From Morinoia aosen (taxonomy: Eukaryota > Arthropoda > Malacostraca > Amphipoda > Talitridae): a DNA stretch of 64,000 nucleotides. Position 1 is the first letter of the stretch. Each line of letters starts with the position of its first letter. Below, piece after piece: positions 35,364 to 46,407 of this stretch. The stretch lies in NCBI GenBank assembly GCA_030386875.1, contig CM059569.1, positions 39,657,842 to 39,721,841 of the forward strand, in the 5' to 3' direction. Both the position numbers and the translations under genes were made by a program. Below the pieces are notes generated by a model. The model did not search any database, was not told where the DNA came from, and saw nothing but the letters and a program-made list of their open reading frames with translations.

Positions 35364-37698
35364 TAAAGGCTCGGAAGGAAATATCAACAAATACATGTCG
35401 TGACGCGCCAGAGACATTTAGATGTGGACTTGATTTAATGAATCGAGCAAAAGAAGCGAGTAGAATAATTATTGGCACTAATGAAAGGAAAAACTTTCAA
35501 AATTAAGCACATGTTGAGCTATTGCTTTATGTACGAGCTTATCGTGACGATGTGTTTATGGAGGATATTAGGGTAGACAAATTTGTCGTGTGGTCCGTAC
35601 GCGTCTCACTCGCTCTTGTGCAAGTTGACACTAAGTCTTGCTGCTCCGTCACTTGTACTGTACTGGGTGCTCTTGTACTGCACTGTAAGTCCTTTCGCTG
35701 AGCTGTAAGTTCCTTCTGTAGTGAACTGTGAATCCCTTTTGTAGACTGCTGTAAATCCCAGCACAACCGATCCGTTTTGTAGTGTACTGTAAATCCCTGC
35801 ATCCCACAAGCTCGCTCCAAATCCTAGTGACGACTGTGTTGGCCAGCTCACCTGAAGACGAACTGAAGCTCAAACAAAGATAATTTCTACCTTGAAATCA
35901 CGCCGAGTTGGAATAGGGCGATGAATAAATTCGCATCACGATTTTGTTGTCAAAGCACGCATTCTTTTGCAGTAAGAAGTTGCTCGACGCGAAACACCTG
36001 AACATCGGCCGCAAATGCGTTCCTTCATTCAGGAACCCAAGTCAGTTAAAGGGGCGCTGCCCTCCAGCTCTCTGCGCCGACCCGTTGCGGCGCTCGATAT
36101 ACTTCGAGGTGGAGAAGAATGCAGCCTTCAGTTCATTATTTGATGCTTTTTTAGCTTGTCGTCTTAAGCCCAACTTCTCCATTGAAGCTTACTACTGATG
36201 CGCCAAGCCTTTACTATTGACAGCTAGTCGCACTGAAAGGTTCTGAAATCGCTACGATTCTGTTTGTGCTGCATTTCAGAAAGACACCATCTTCTTTCCA
36301 TAAACTGAAAAAATAAATTGTACAGGTCATGTCGCTTTGTATTTTCTCTTTTGTTAGTAGTTTCGAAAACTACATCATTTGGAAAGAGAATATTGTTATC
36401 TATATTTATTTCCTCTCTCTTACACCAATCCGAAATATTCTTAAACAAAAGAAGTAAGATTGAGTTTGATCAAAATTTCTATGCAGACATTCATCATTCA
36501 TTCCAAAATAACAATCAACTACATACACATAGTGCTCGTGTATATTGTATTTCAATGAACAAGTTGGTTTTTCATTGCAAATTTCGAGATGTACAGATGA
36601 AAGAAAGTTGTCAGAGCTGGTGTTTGTATTAACTTCCTAGCCTAAATCAGGTACTCTCTAACATTTAAGAGAAAGATCAGAGTGAAGGGCTCTTAGCTTC
36701 CTAATTTGGGCCGTCAGTGGAGCAGCAGCAGCAGATCACACGCCGCCATTCAGGCCTGGTGCCCCGGGGGGCGGCGTGGCGCGGTGGGAGGGTGGGGAGC
36801 ACAAGTCGTCATGCTGCGACCAGCTCATTAGGATTGCTACGCGCTCTGAAGTCGCCACTTCTCGAGAGCAGTCATCCAAAGCTTCGACAAGAACACTAAG
36901 TAAAATGGCTCTTTCTTATCCCCTTGTGTGTGTAACTCAATGTCCTTCAAATGAGATCTCTGCCTTTCTTTCAAGTGCAATAATGTACGGAAAATACATT
37001 ATTTCTTTAAAGTGCTATAATGTATTTTCAACCTGTTCCTTTGCTGACAATTCCTTTTATTTAAACATTGGGATTTTGCACTGAGTGTTTCTTTCTATCT
37101 CACAATTCATGCTTCAAAGACCCAATATTTTCATTTCGGTACTCCCCCGAGAGTCCCCCATTGAATTAAAATCAGTTTTACTGAAAATCTGATTCAGTAA
37201 GAAATGTGCAATATGGGCTAATGAGCAACTATGGGCTGTGCAATTGGAGGGCAAATGAGCGATGTTGAATGCGCTCTCAGAATGAAGCATCCATGAAAAC
37301 TGCATTAGAAGATGACCTTCATATGCGAGATGCTGCAGCGTCAGTGTGGTTTGACGCATCATTGTGATAGTGGTGGTCTTGGACTCGGTGGCTACTGCGT
37401 TCTCTCGCTTTCAACACAACGTATCGATGATCATACCATAATGTATTCCATCTATCACAGAGCTTCTAAAATATACAAAGCATTTCGATGATCATATCAT
37501 CTCAATAAGAAATTTAGAGGGAACACTTCCGCTGGTAGAGGCTAATAAATATTGAATCCTTCAGCTGAATAATGACCACATCAGATGGGTGTTCTTAATT
37601 GAAATGGTGCAGACAAGGAGGTTAGCGAGTTGAAAATATGGCAAATTGCTTTTTCAGCTTGAAAAGCGGTAAAAAATAGTTGATGCAGTTCAACAAAG
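35364..37698. other. Intron segment; no gene seen
   Basis: Around 35640-35800 there is a degenerate repetition of ACTGTAAATCCC / CTGTAAGTCC motifs. A GC-rich stretch lies at 36715-36800. Nothing else recognised. Confidence 0.55.
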
Positions 37699-38358
37699 CT
37701 AGTTAATATGACCAGTGAAACTGAACAAAGAAGGTTTAGTAAGGCCGGGGCAGCTGAACAAAGAAGGTTTATTATGGCCGGTGCAGCTGAACAAAGAAGG
37801 TTTAGTAGGGCTGGTGCAGCTGAATAGAGAAGGTTTAGTATGGCCGGTGCAGCTGAACAAAGAAGGCTTAGTAGGGCCGGTGCAGCTGAATAGAGAAGGT
37901 TTAGTATGGCCGGTGCAGCTGAACAAAGAAGGTTTAGTAGGGCCGGTGCAGCTGAATAGAGAAGGTTTAGTATGGCCGGTGCAGCTGAACAAAGAAAGCT
38001 TAGTAGGGCCGGTGCAGCTGAACAAAGAAGGTTTAGTAGGGCCGGTGCAGCTGAACAAAGAAGGTTTAGTACGACCGGTGCAGCTGAACAAAGAAGGTTT
38101 AGTACGACCGGTGCCGCTGAACAAAGAAGGTTTAGTACGACCGGTGCAGCTGAACAAAGAAAGTTTAGTAGGGCCGGTGCAGCTGAACAAAGAAGGTTTA
38201 GTAGGGCCGGTGTAGCTGAACAAAGAAGGTTTAGTACGACCGGTGCAGCTGAACAAAGAAGGTTTAGTACGACCGGTGCAGCTGAACAAAGAAGGTTTAG
38301 TACGACCGGTGCAGCTGAACAAAGAAGGTTTAGTACGACCGGTGCAGGTGAACAAAGT
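37699..38358. repeat. Minisatellite, 33-bp unit x 20
   Basis: About 20 copies of 33 bp starting AACAAAGAAGGTTTAGTAGG. Variants GTATGG, GTAGGG and GTACGA group by region, with an alternating two-unit pattern at 37800-37990. Long open frames across it are repeat by-products. Confidence 0.96.
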
Positions 38359-38704
38359 TTCACAAGTCCAGACGCGAAGATCACTTGGCGCGGTGCCACA
38401 CTAATTTAGAGGAAGGTCGGAGACTCGCTTCCAACAACTTCATTCTCCCACTCATATGAAAGTGGTTTACTCAACATTTCCTAACCGCAGACCAAATCCA
38501 CTGTTCAGCGATAGTACGAGCAGTAGCACACTGGTCGCTGGTCGGGTGGACTGATAGCATGAATTATTCGAAAAGAATTCTGCACCCATGCTCACATGGT
38601 AGCGTCATAAATGCTCACAGCAAACAAACATCGGCATCTAAGGATGCTTTATTTCCAATTCAAGCTGAGACATTTCACCTTTTACATTGGTTTTTCAAAT
38701 GCCT

Positions 38705-38895
38705 TATAACTAACACCATGACGGTTTCTCCCGGTCTAGACCGGAACCCATTTTGAACACCTGGGTAGAGTGGGGTATTGTGCTTTGAATTTTCCCTATG
38801 CCCAACGGAGAAAGTCGCCAACTAGGGCCGGGATTCGAACCCTCGACGCCTTCACGGAAGGGCGGGTCCTATAACAACACGGCCATGACGAGTAC
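38705..38895 (-). mobile_element. tRNA-derived SINE-like element
   Basis: On the minus strand a tRNA-like head has an A-box-like TGGCCGTGTTGTTATAGG (starts at 38885) and a good B box, GGTTCGAATCC (38841-38831), about 44 bp apart. A non-tRNA body follows, down to about 38705. Mismatches to a cloverleaf and the long tail favour a SINE over a working tRNA gene. The ends and target duplication were not resolved. Confidence 0.6.
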
Positions 38896-40540
38896 TTAGA
38901 ACAACGCACATACTTTCAGTAAGCCCTTATCCTTTTTCTGAAATACATTCATTAGAGCTAACAGGTGGGCCGGTTTATTGTTCTTAATTTTTCTTAAACA
39001 AAACAATAGTACATAGCTTGGGGAGAAAGGCAGTAAATGATTTAATCAGAGAAAGGCTAACGCTACCTATACATTTTGCCGGCTGTCCTTCAACTTGTGG
39101 ATGCCTGCCAAGGAAAATCGATAACATTTTGAGGCGGTCCAGTCAACTAGTCGATTGCTTCGTTAAAAGGGTTACTCGATGTGTTCTCGTAAACTTTGAT
39201 GAATGAAGAGCGTTAGAAGCGGAAAGCTGGACCTGTCAGCTACTGTGGACATGGAGGGGATCGTGTTTATGCAAAAACGGCTCGAGGGTTTTCTTGAGAA
39301 CTGAGTGGGAAACTGGGTGTGAATACGTCGAATTAATTTGTACCGACACGTCTGGCTGCGCAAAACTTGTTTGTTGCATTGACATAGCAACATATGCAGT
39401 TTAATTAATACCTATTAATATACTCAGGATTGAAAAAAGCGCACCTTCAATATGCTGCTCAGCAAGTAAAGTTACACCTTGACAGTAATAATTATAATTT
39501 AGCGTTAATTTGAGCTTTTATTTATGTATAGCTGAGAGTTAAAGATTCACCTTCGTCGAAAAAAAAATGAGAAACATTGTCACCAGAATCTATTAAAAGC
39601 AGTTCATTGATTGAGTTCAAGTTAAGGACTACACCTGTACAGTGGCGCTTTTGTATTGCTATGAGGAAGAGTTATTGCACTCTGAGGGTAAAATATTCTT
39701 CTAAAATTGGAGTAATTTTCTCTTCAGTCAGCGATTTTCATTCGGCCCTCAGTACCATCTCATGTTGCTGAAGCGGTCATGAGATACCGAGAAAATATCA
39801 AAATATAAATTTGAGGCAATGAAATAGTCCGCCTGAAACAAAGATTTAAACCTCGTTGAAATACTTTGAAGACTCTTGGGAGCAGATCTAAAGCTGGATA
39901 CTCCGAAACAGAGACAAAACATACGAGAATTTTTTTGGAGAAAGCTAAGAGCTATGTGATGGAAGGTGATTAGGAGACTGAAAAGTTTTTTCAACAAATG
40001 CTTTTCTAATTGTAGTGCAAGAGGCCAAAGTAAAATGCATTATCAAAAGATAGGAAATATTACAGGATTTCTGCGTACGCTGCAAAAAAAGAGCAATCTG
40101 ATATGGCATGAGGTGAGCATCAGGAATATTCTAGTATTGCTGGCACGGGGAACGCTCATTTTGTTGCATGCGAAAAAAGTCAATTTGAGTTTGTTGATTT
40201 CAAATCTGAAGTCAATTTTTGCCTGCAAGCTTCAGATTTTATGCAATTTAACATTTTTAATTTTCAAGTTTTCGTTGTTATCGGAAATTGCAATATCAGC
40301 CTCAATTCTTTTGTTCACTTAAATCTTAAAACGGTGTGAAAGTCATTTCTGTATTTTTATTAAGAAAAAAGAAACAGAACATTAAAATGTGATATGAGGG
40401 TAAATTACACTATTGTTGGTTGTGCCGTATTTTCTGATAGCGTTTCTCTTAGAAAACATCAATCTTTTTCCCAAAGTTAGATTAGCATTCTTCAGAACAT
40501 CACCACAGCTGATGAAAGCTTATCAATTTGTTTGTGTATT

Positions 40541-40777
40541 TTATTCAGGCAGGAATTTGCGTTTGTAACTTCTACGTTCGTACACTTTATCTGAGCAATC
40601 TCGTTTAATACTCCAGTAGTCAGCCATCACACTTTTGCCCCAGCGCCCTTGGTAGCATTCTGTCATGACCTTTTTGTCTTGATGGAATCGTTCTCCTTGC
40701 TCGTCACTCACAGTCCCAGGTTGTACGATCAAACTTGCGAGCAATCGGGATGAAACGCAAGAAAAATTTATTTCCAA
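40541..40777 (-). pseudogene. 3' fragment of a transposon-derived ORF (SDEQGERFHQD family)
   Basis: The minus strand reads PGTVSDEQGERFHQDKK, then YQGRWGKSVMADYWSIKRD, then SYKRKFLPE and a stop. I recognise this C-terminal motif series from a repetitive, transposon-derived protein family common in arthropod genomes. The superfamily is uncertain. Only about the last 60-70 residues are present. Upstream sequence (above about 40777) does not continue the frame, so this is a remnant. It lies in frequenin intron 1. Confidence 0.6.
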
Positions 40778-41204
40778 AAACTAATTCCTATGCAACCGTC
40801 ATTTCCCTGCCATGCCTGCACCTCAAGCTCGCCTCGCACCACAGCCAGGCTTCTCATGCAACTCCTGCCGGCGTCCAGTTTTTCTAGAGGCTTTCTTCTT
40901 ATAACGAAATCAACGAAAAGATTTCCCAGTGAAAGTTATAGCTCTCAAGTATTTCGATTTAATTCAGATTTAGTTCAGAAAGAAACTTCGTGTTCAACTT
41001 TCTGATGAAAAAAATTAATACTTTTCCAACTTTACTTCAACTTTTACGATATTAGTTGAACTTGGCGAACAAAACAAGATGCCAGATGTTATCATTAAAT
41101 GAACCACACTATTGTCATGGGTTCCTTCGTAGAAGAGCAAAAGTGGTAAGGAAGTGCGTGCTGGTCATTTGAGTAAAAATTTGCATATAATTTGGTGTGT
41201 AAGT

Positions 41205-41404
41205 ACAACTCACGATTTGTTAAGGCTGCGCGAGATAGTTAAATGCTGGTTGTTTTGTCCGTAGACTATTGGCAATCTCGTGCCCAGAACGTGTTGGTGG
41301 GAATTGATAGCGGACACACCTAAGTATATAAGGAAACTTGTGCAAGCATATGTATACTGCTTAGCTAAATCTTCGACGTACTCTGGGTACCGGAAGTTAT
41401 CGTG
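41205..41404. repeat. Dispersed repeat, copy 1 (about 200 bp)
   Basis: Shares blocks such as AGATAGTTAAATGCTGGTTG and CTCTGGGTACCGG with 42376-42561, direct orientation, with scattered substitutions and small indels. Both copies end at GTTATCGTG. Family unknown. Confidence 0.85.
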
Positions 41405-41624
41405 CAGGGAACAGATCACGTGCCAATTTTAAAAAAGGCTCTGCCGCTCCCGGCGTCCCTGTCAGCGTAGCCCTCATTGGTCACTAATGGATTCAGTTTA
41501 TTGTCTAGCTTGGAACTAACTGACCACAGGAGATATAAAAATATATTGCGTAAAATAACAAGCAAATTATCTTTATGCATAAAGATTATAGTGTATAAAG
41601 ATCTAGTGTAATAGTGTTTAATAG

Positions 41625-41654
41625 TGTAGTGCATAAAGATCTTTATGCACTACA
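41625..41654. repeat. 30-bp perfect palindrome
   Basis: TGTAGTGCATAAAGA joined directly to its reverse complement. Shorter echoes (TTTATGCATAAAGA, GTGTATAAAGATC) lie within 60 bp to the left. Could form a cruciform; role unknown. Confidence 0.9.
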
Positions 41655-42375
41655 GCATAATATTAAAACTTATTTAAAACAGAAAAGAGAAGAGGTTTTA
41701 TAGATCTTTTGTAATAAGGCTATTCTGACACTCCCACAGGGGCGTTTAGCTTTTGTAAAAAACGATAGCGTATGTATGTGGGTGTGTGTTAGCATATGAG
41801 TGCGTGCGTGTGTGAGGATTTTCACGAGCTGAAGTCTAGTACGCGTGCAAATTCGACATCATCTTCAGTCCCCTCAACGACCAAAACTTGTCGGCTCATG
41901 TTTCATTTAAGAACACATTTCTCTATTATTATTTATTCTTATAATTGCATACTTGTATTCGATATATTTATCGAATGTTTTAAACTTTTTATTAGTTATT
42001 TTTTGTCAAAATTGTTTTTGAAGATGAATAAAAACGCAAAGACTTTATTTTAAAAAGGACCAAATTCTGAGACAAGGAAATTTCAACAAACGGAAGAATT
42101 AAGGTTACCCATTCTGAAATTCTGTGATTTTAATTTCTACTGTTTGAATTTTGTGTCAATAAGTTGGCAAAAAGTAAGTATGGAAAGTAAGGCAAGACTG
42201 ACCGTGTGACATCTGAACTCTACAACCACGGCCACACGCCTCACTTGGCGGAGGTGTGCCAGCCTCAGGGGAGCACAAGGTGTTGGTGCTGCAGGGTCCA
42301 GCTTTGGCCTCACTGCTGCGCCGGTCTCACCAAAAGTTGGCTTATGGACCCAAAGAGGCGTATAGTGTGATGTGT

Positions 42376-42561
42376 ACAGCTCACGGTTAGCAAGGCTGCG
42401 CAAGATAGTTAAATGCTGGTTGCTTTGTCCGTAGACTGTTGACGCTTTGCGTGTGGATGGGAATTGCTAGCGAACACATTCAAGTAAATAGAGAGACTTG
42501 CGCAAGCATGTATAGTGCCAGCTAAAACTTGGATGGCCTCTGGGTACCGGGAGTTATCGTG
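42376..42561. repeat. Dispersed repeat, copy 2 (about 186 bp)
   Basis: Partner of 41205-41404, 1.17 kb downstream. Flanks are unrelated, so the repeat boundaries are the ends of an element rather than part of a longer duplication. Confidence 0.85.
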
Positions 42562-43109
42562 ATTCCATTTTCTGGCTATTCATTCGATTACCGCAGAAGA
42601 GCTGAAGCTAGGTCCTCTCAACTTCCCACTCCACAACTCCTCCGTTAACATTCAATGTTTAAAAAGGCACAATATTGATGAAATAAATATGTTGTGTTTT
42701 TCTTGTCTCACTGTAACAGCGAGATATGAATTTGTTGCCTCTCTCTAACAGCCTGACAGAACATCGGAATTTTAAACTATAAAAAAAGGATAAATTAAAC
42801 CTTTAGAAACGATAAAAAATGAAATTACTGTCGACTCATTAGGAACGCAACAACGGTGATTCTTTTGGAAAAGCAATTTATAAAATGGAAACATTTCAGA
42901 TATAATACACAAAATGGCTCATGGGAGTGTATACAGCTGAGAAAATGCATAAAATAAAATGGCCCATAGGAATGTATGCACCATATGAGATGATACACAA
43001 TATAGTTCATAAGAAGATATTCAGTACTAAAATAGAACTTAATGCAATGACTTGCATGTGCACTTGCAGCCTAAGAACTGCTGGGCAATGAGAAGCGCCG
43101 TTTACTTAC

Positions 43110-43173
43110 AATATGTTTCATCGCAGAGCTTCTGTATCGCTTCAGGTTTTAGCTTGGAGTTTTTCTTGCCCAT
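43110..43173 (-). CDS. Frq: Frequenin coding exon 1 (start codon, myristoylation site)
   Basis: The minus strand reads ATG followed by MGKKNSKLKPEAIQK and ends in DETY plus one base, then a perfect GTAAGT donor. MGKKNSK is an N-myristoylation signal (Gly2, Ser6), as in all frequenins. The start is fixed by this motif; the preceding bases are CCAGA. The exon gives 21 codons plus the first base of Phe22, completed by the microexon at 18914. Above 43173 the sequence is presumably 5' UTR. A possible splice acceptor (TTATACAG) lies near 43255, but this is only a guess. Confidence 0.92.
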
Positions 43174-44550
43174 TCTGGCACGGCAACAAAGCGCTTCTGG
43201 TAGAGAAGAACGGACCTCACTTCTCTCCGTTAGTCTCTAATGTATTGAAATTTCCTGTATAAGATGATCATACCTCACCGTTGTGAACATGTAAAAAGTG
43301 ACTGCAGTTTCTCACATATTAGAAACAATGTGCCCGGGCATCTTCAAGAGCCACACAACACAACGAGCGAATTTTGCAATCTGGCTGTCACGAACTTGCC
43401 GCACTGAGGTGCACTACAGCTGGATCCTTGACACTTCACGGACCTTTCAAGACAATGTAAAGATGGTGCCAAGCGCAGTTGACAAACTTTGTATGGAGAG
43501 CTACAGCAAGTTCAAAGGCTGCTGGTGACTGCGCAGCTGCCAAACATCGACTAAGAAGAGCAGAGAGGAGGCCGGTGTGCAGGGCGGGGACGCAGTGCTG
43601 CCAACACTCCAGCAGCGCCATATCCAAATTCTACAACTCCTTCAAAGACTATTCCCTTTTTACCTTGAACAGGCTACACTGTGGCTCAAATTCATCGAGG
43701 ATAACCTGCTTGTGGGAGTTTTCTGATAGAATTGAAAGTTCCAACTCGTTGAAATAAATTATTGATTTGAGGCTAAACGTTCGGAGGGAGTCAGTGTCAA
43801 ACTGCAAAGCTGCGATGGGCGTGGCTGAGAGGCCTCAGGGCGCATTACACTGAACAACAGCATTATTTTATTGTTCAACGCCGCCACCAAAACCATTCAA
43901 TGCATTCTTTATTTCCAAATTCTGTGGCGGTGATAGAGTTCCTGTGGAGTAAACGTAGCTTTTATAGCATAAATTACATCACAAATATTCTAAAAATATT
44001 TGCCATTATAATTTGAGCTCATTTACAAACGAGATATAATATGATGTTTCTGAAGACTTGCCTTATTGGTGATAGTTTTTTGTTGAAGACAAGACCATCT
44101 ATGATTCTTTGGGTAAAGCTTATTTTACTGTAACTGATATCTGAGCCTTCCGACTGATATATATGATATATATTCCTGTATTTAGCGAGGGCACAGTCCC
44201 CTCACTCACTGACGCGGCGATCGCTGCCAGCTGCGTTGCTGCGTGTGTCCGACCTCCTTCAGGCTCTGTACCTGAACGCTCTATCCTGCAAATGTGCGAC
44301 TTATATTTTTTGAATTGTAATTTAATTTCATTAGCCTAAATTTTTCCCATTTTACCCCCTAACAGAGACAGGCCTCTCTTGTTGAGAAATCGTTCGTTAT
44401 ATCAGAGGACAGTGCGATAGAGAAAGAAAAACTATTATGGAAGCTCAATCTGGATATAGTACAAATAGATAGGATTTCAATTTTATTACCATGAAAATCG
44501 AAACACTCAGTTATGAGATATTCAACATGCAGCCTTTTTTGCATTGAACA
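43174..44550. other. Region upstream of the frequenin start codon
   Basis: Presumably 5' UTR and/or a 5' intron. No clear core promoter was seen. No other gene recognised. Confidence 0.5.
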
Positions 44551-46407
44551 CATTGGAAAACTGCGCTGACCTATTGTTGAAATGCGCTGACAAACTGCGT
44601 TGACCTATTGTTGAAATGCACTGACAAACTGCGCTGACCTATTGTTGAAATGCATTGAAAAAATGCGCTGACCTATTGTTGAAATGCACTGAAAAACTGC
44701 GCTGACCTATTGTTGAAATGCATTGAAAAACTGCGCTGACCTATTGTTGAAATGCATTGAAAAACTGCGCTGACCTATTGTTGAAATGCACTGAAAAACT
44801 GCGCTGACCTATTGTTGAAATGCATTGAAAAACTGCGCTGACCTATTGTTGAAATGCATTGAAAAACTGCGCTGACCTATTGTTGAAATGCATTGAAAAA
44901 CTGCGCTGACCTAATGTTGAAATGCACTGAAAAACTGCGCTGACCTATTGTTGAAATGCATTGAAAAACTGCGCTGACCTAATGTTGAAATGCACTGAAA
45001 AACTGCGCTGACCTATTGTTGAAATGCATTGAAAAACTGCGCTGACCTAATGTTGAAATGCACTGAAAAACTGCGCTGACCTATTGTTGAAATGCATTGA
45101 AAAACTGCGCTGACCTATTGTTGAAATGCATTGAAAAACTGCGCTGACCTATTGTTGAAATGCATTGAAAAACTGCGCTGACCTATTGTTGAAATGCATT
45201 AAAAAACTGCGCTGACCTATTGTTGAAATGCACTGAAAAACTGCGCTGACCTATTGTTGAAATGCATTGAAAAACTGCGCTGACCTATTGTTGAAATGCA
45301 TTGAAAAACTGCGCTGACCTATTGTTGAAATGCATTGAAAAACTGCGCTGACCTATTGTTGAAATGCATTAAAAAACTGCGCTGACCTATTGTTGAAATG
45401 TACTGACAAACTGCGCTGACCTATTGTTGAAATGCACTGAAAAACTGCGCTGACCTATTGTTGAAATGTACTGACAAACTGCGCTGACCTATTGTTGAAA
45501 TGCATTGAAAAACTGCGCTGACCTAATGTTGAAATGTACTGACAAACTGCGCTGACCTATTGTTGAAATGCACTGAAAAACTGCGCTGACCTATTGTTGA
45601 AATGTACTGACAAACTGCGCTGACCTATTGTTGAAATGCATTGAAAAACTGCGCTGACCTATTGTTGAAATGCATTGAAAAACTGCGCTGACCTATTGTT
45701 GAAATGTACTGACAAACTGCGCTGACCTATTGTTGAAATGCATTGAAAAACTGCGCTGACCTATTGTTGAAATGTACTGACAAACTGCGCTGACCTATTG
45801 TTGAAATGCATTGAAAAACTGCGCTGACCTAATGTTGAAATGCATTGAAAAACTGCGCTGACCTATTGTTGAAATGCATTGAAAAACTACGCTGACCTAT
45901 TGTTGAAATGCATTGAAATACTGCGCTGACCTATTGTTGAAATGCATTGAAAAACTGCGCTGACCTATTGTTGAAATGCACTGAAAAACTGCGCTGACCT
46001 ATTGTTGAAATGCACTGAAAAACTACGCTGACCTATTGTTGAAATGCATTGAAAAACTGCGCTGACCTATTGTTGAAATGCACTGAAAAACTGCGCTGAC
46101 CTATTGTTGAAATGCACTGAAAAACTGCGCTGACCTATTGTTGAAATGCATTGAAAAACTGCGCTGACCTATTGTTGAAATGCATTGAAAAACTGCGCTG
46201 ACCTATTGTTGAAATGTACTGAAAAACTGCGCTGACCTATTGTTGAAATGCACTGAAAAACTGCGCTGACCTATTGTTGAAATGCATTGAAAAACTGCGC
46301 TGACCTATTGTTGAAATGCATTGAAAAACTGCGCTGACCTATTGTTGAAATGCATTGAAAAACTGCGCTGACCTATTGTTGAAATGCATTGAAAAACTGC
46401 GCTGACC
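44551..46407. repeat. Minisatellite, 34-bp unit x about 54
   Basis: A 34-bp unit starting GAAATGCATTGAAAAACTGC. Variants CACTGAAAA, TACTGACAA and CTAATGTTG occur in runs and in alternation. It lies upstream of the frequenin start codon. Confidence 0.96.

Larger units (their letters stand above)
18915..43109 (-). other. Frequenin intron 1 (24195 bp), repeat-filled
   Basis: GTAAGT donor at 43109 and TTCACAG acceptor at 18915. More than half is tandem array (19341-38358 region) plus a 1.5-kb transposon. Other contents are a SINE (38705-38895), a transposon ORF fragment (40541-40777), a repeated dispersed sequence (41205 and 42376) and a 30-bp palindrome (41625). I see nothing recognisable in the remaining parts: 18918-19340, 20196-20583, 31897-33070, 35364-37698 and most of 38896-43109. 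Confidence 0.85.
1508..43173 (-). other. Frq: Frequenin (NCS-1) locus, 5' part of the gene
   Basis: Five coding exons on the minus strand join in one frame (64 + 25 + 49 + 90 + 79 nt) into about 102 residues. All four introns whose two ends lie in the window start with GT and end with AG. Introns are 24195, 10405, 5332 and 1427 bp. Residue numbering matches the known family: the CPNG of degenerate EF-hand 1 falls at 38-41 and the EF-hand 2 loop at 73-84. Frequenin is an N-myristoylated EF-hand calcium sensor of nerve terminals that tunes transmitter release and phosphoinositide signalling (established for the family). The protein is normally about 187-190 residues, so EF-hands 3 and 4 and the stop codon lie beyond base 1. 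The upstream promoter and any non-coding first exon were not identified. Confidence 0.93.

Noticed and set aside
34590-35417. MNRSL / VHKGA pentapeptide frames
   Set aside because: The 15-bp minisatellite read in two directions.
37581-38409. Long frames with LLCSAAPAL / FSCTGRTKPSL repeats
   Set aside because: The 33-bp minisatellite; three frames are open across the same bases.
38820-38895. A functional tRNA gene on the minus strand
   Set aside because: The B box is good, but the D-arm and acceptor stem do not pair as a cloverleaf and non-tRNA sequence follows directly; a SINE fits better.
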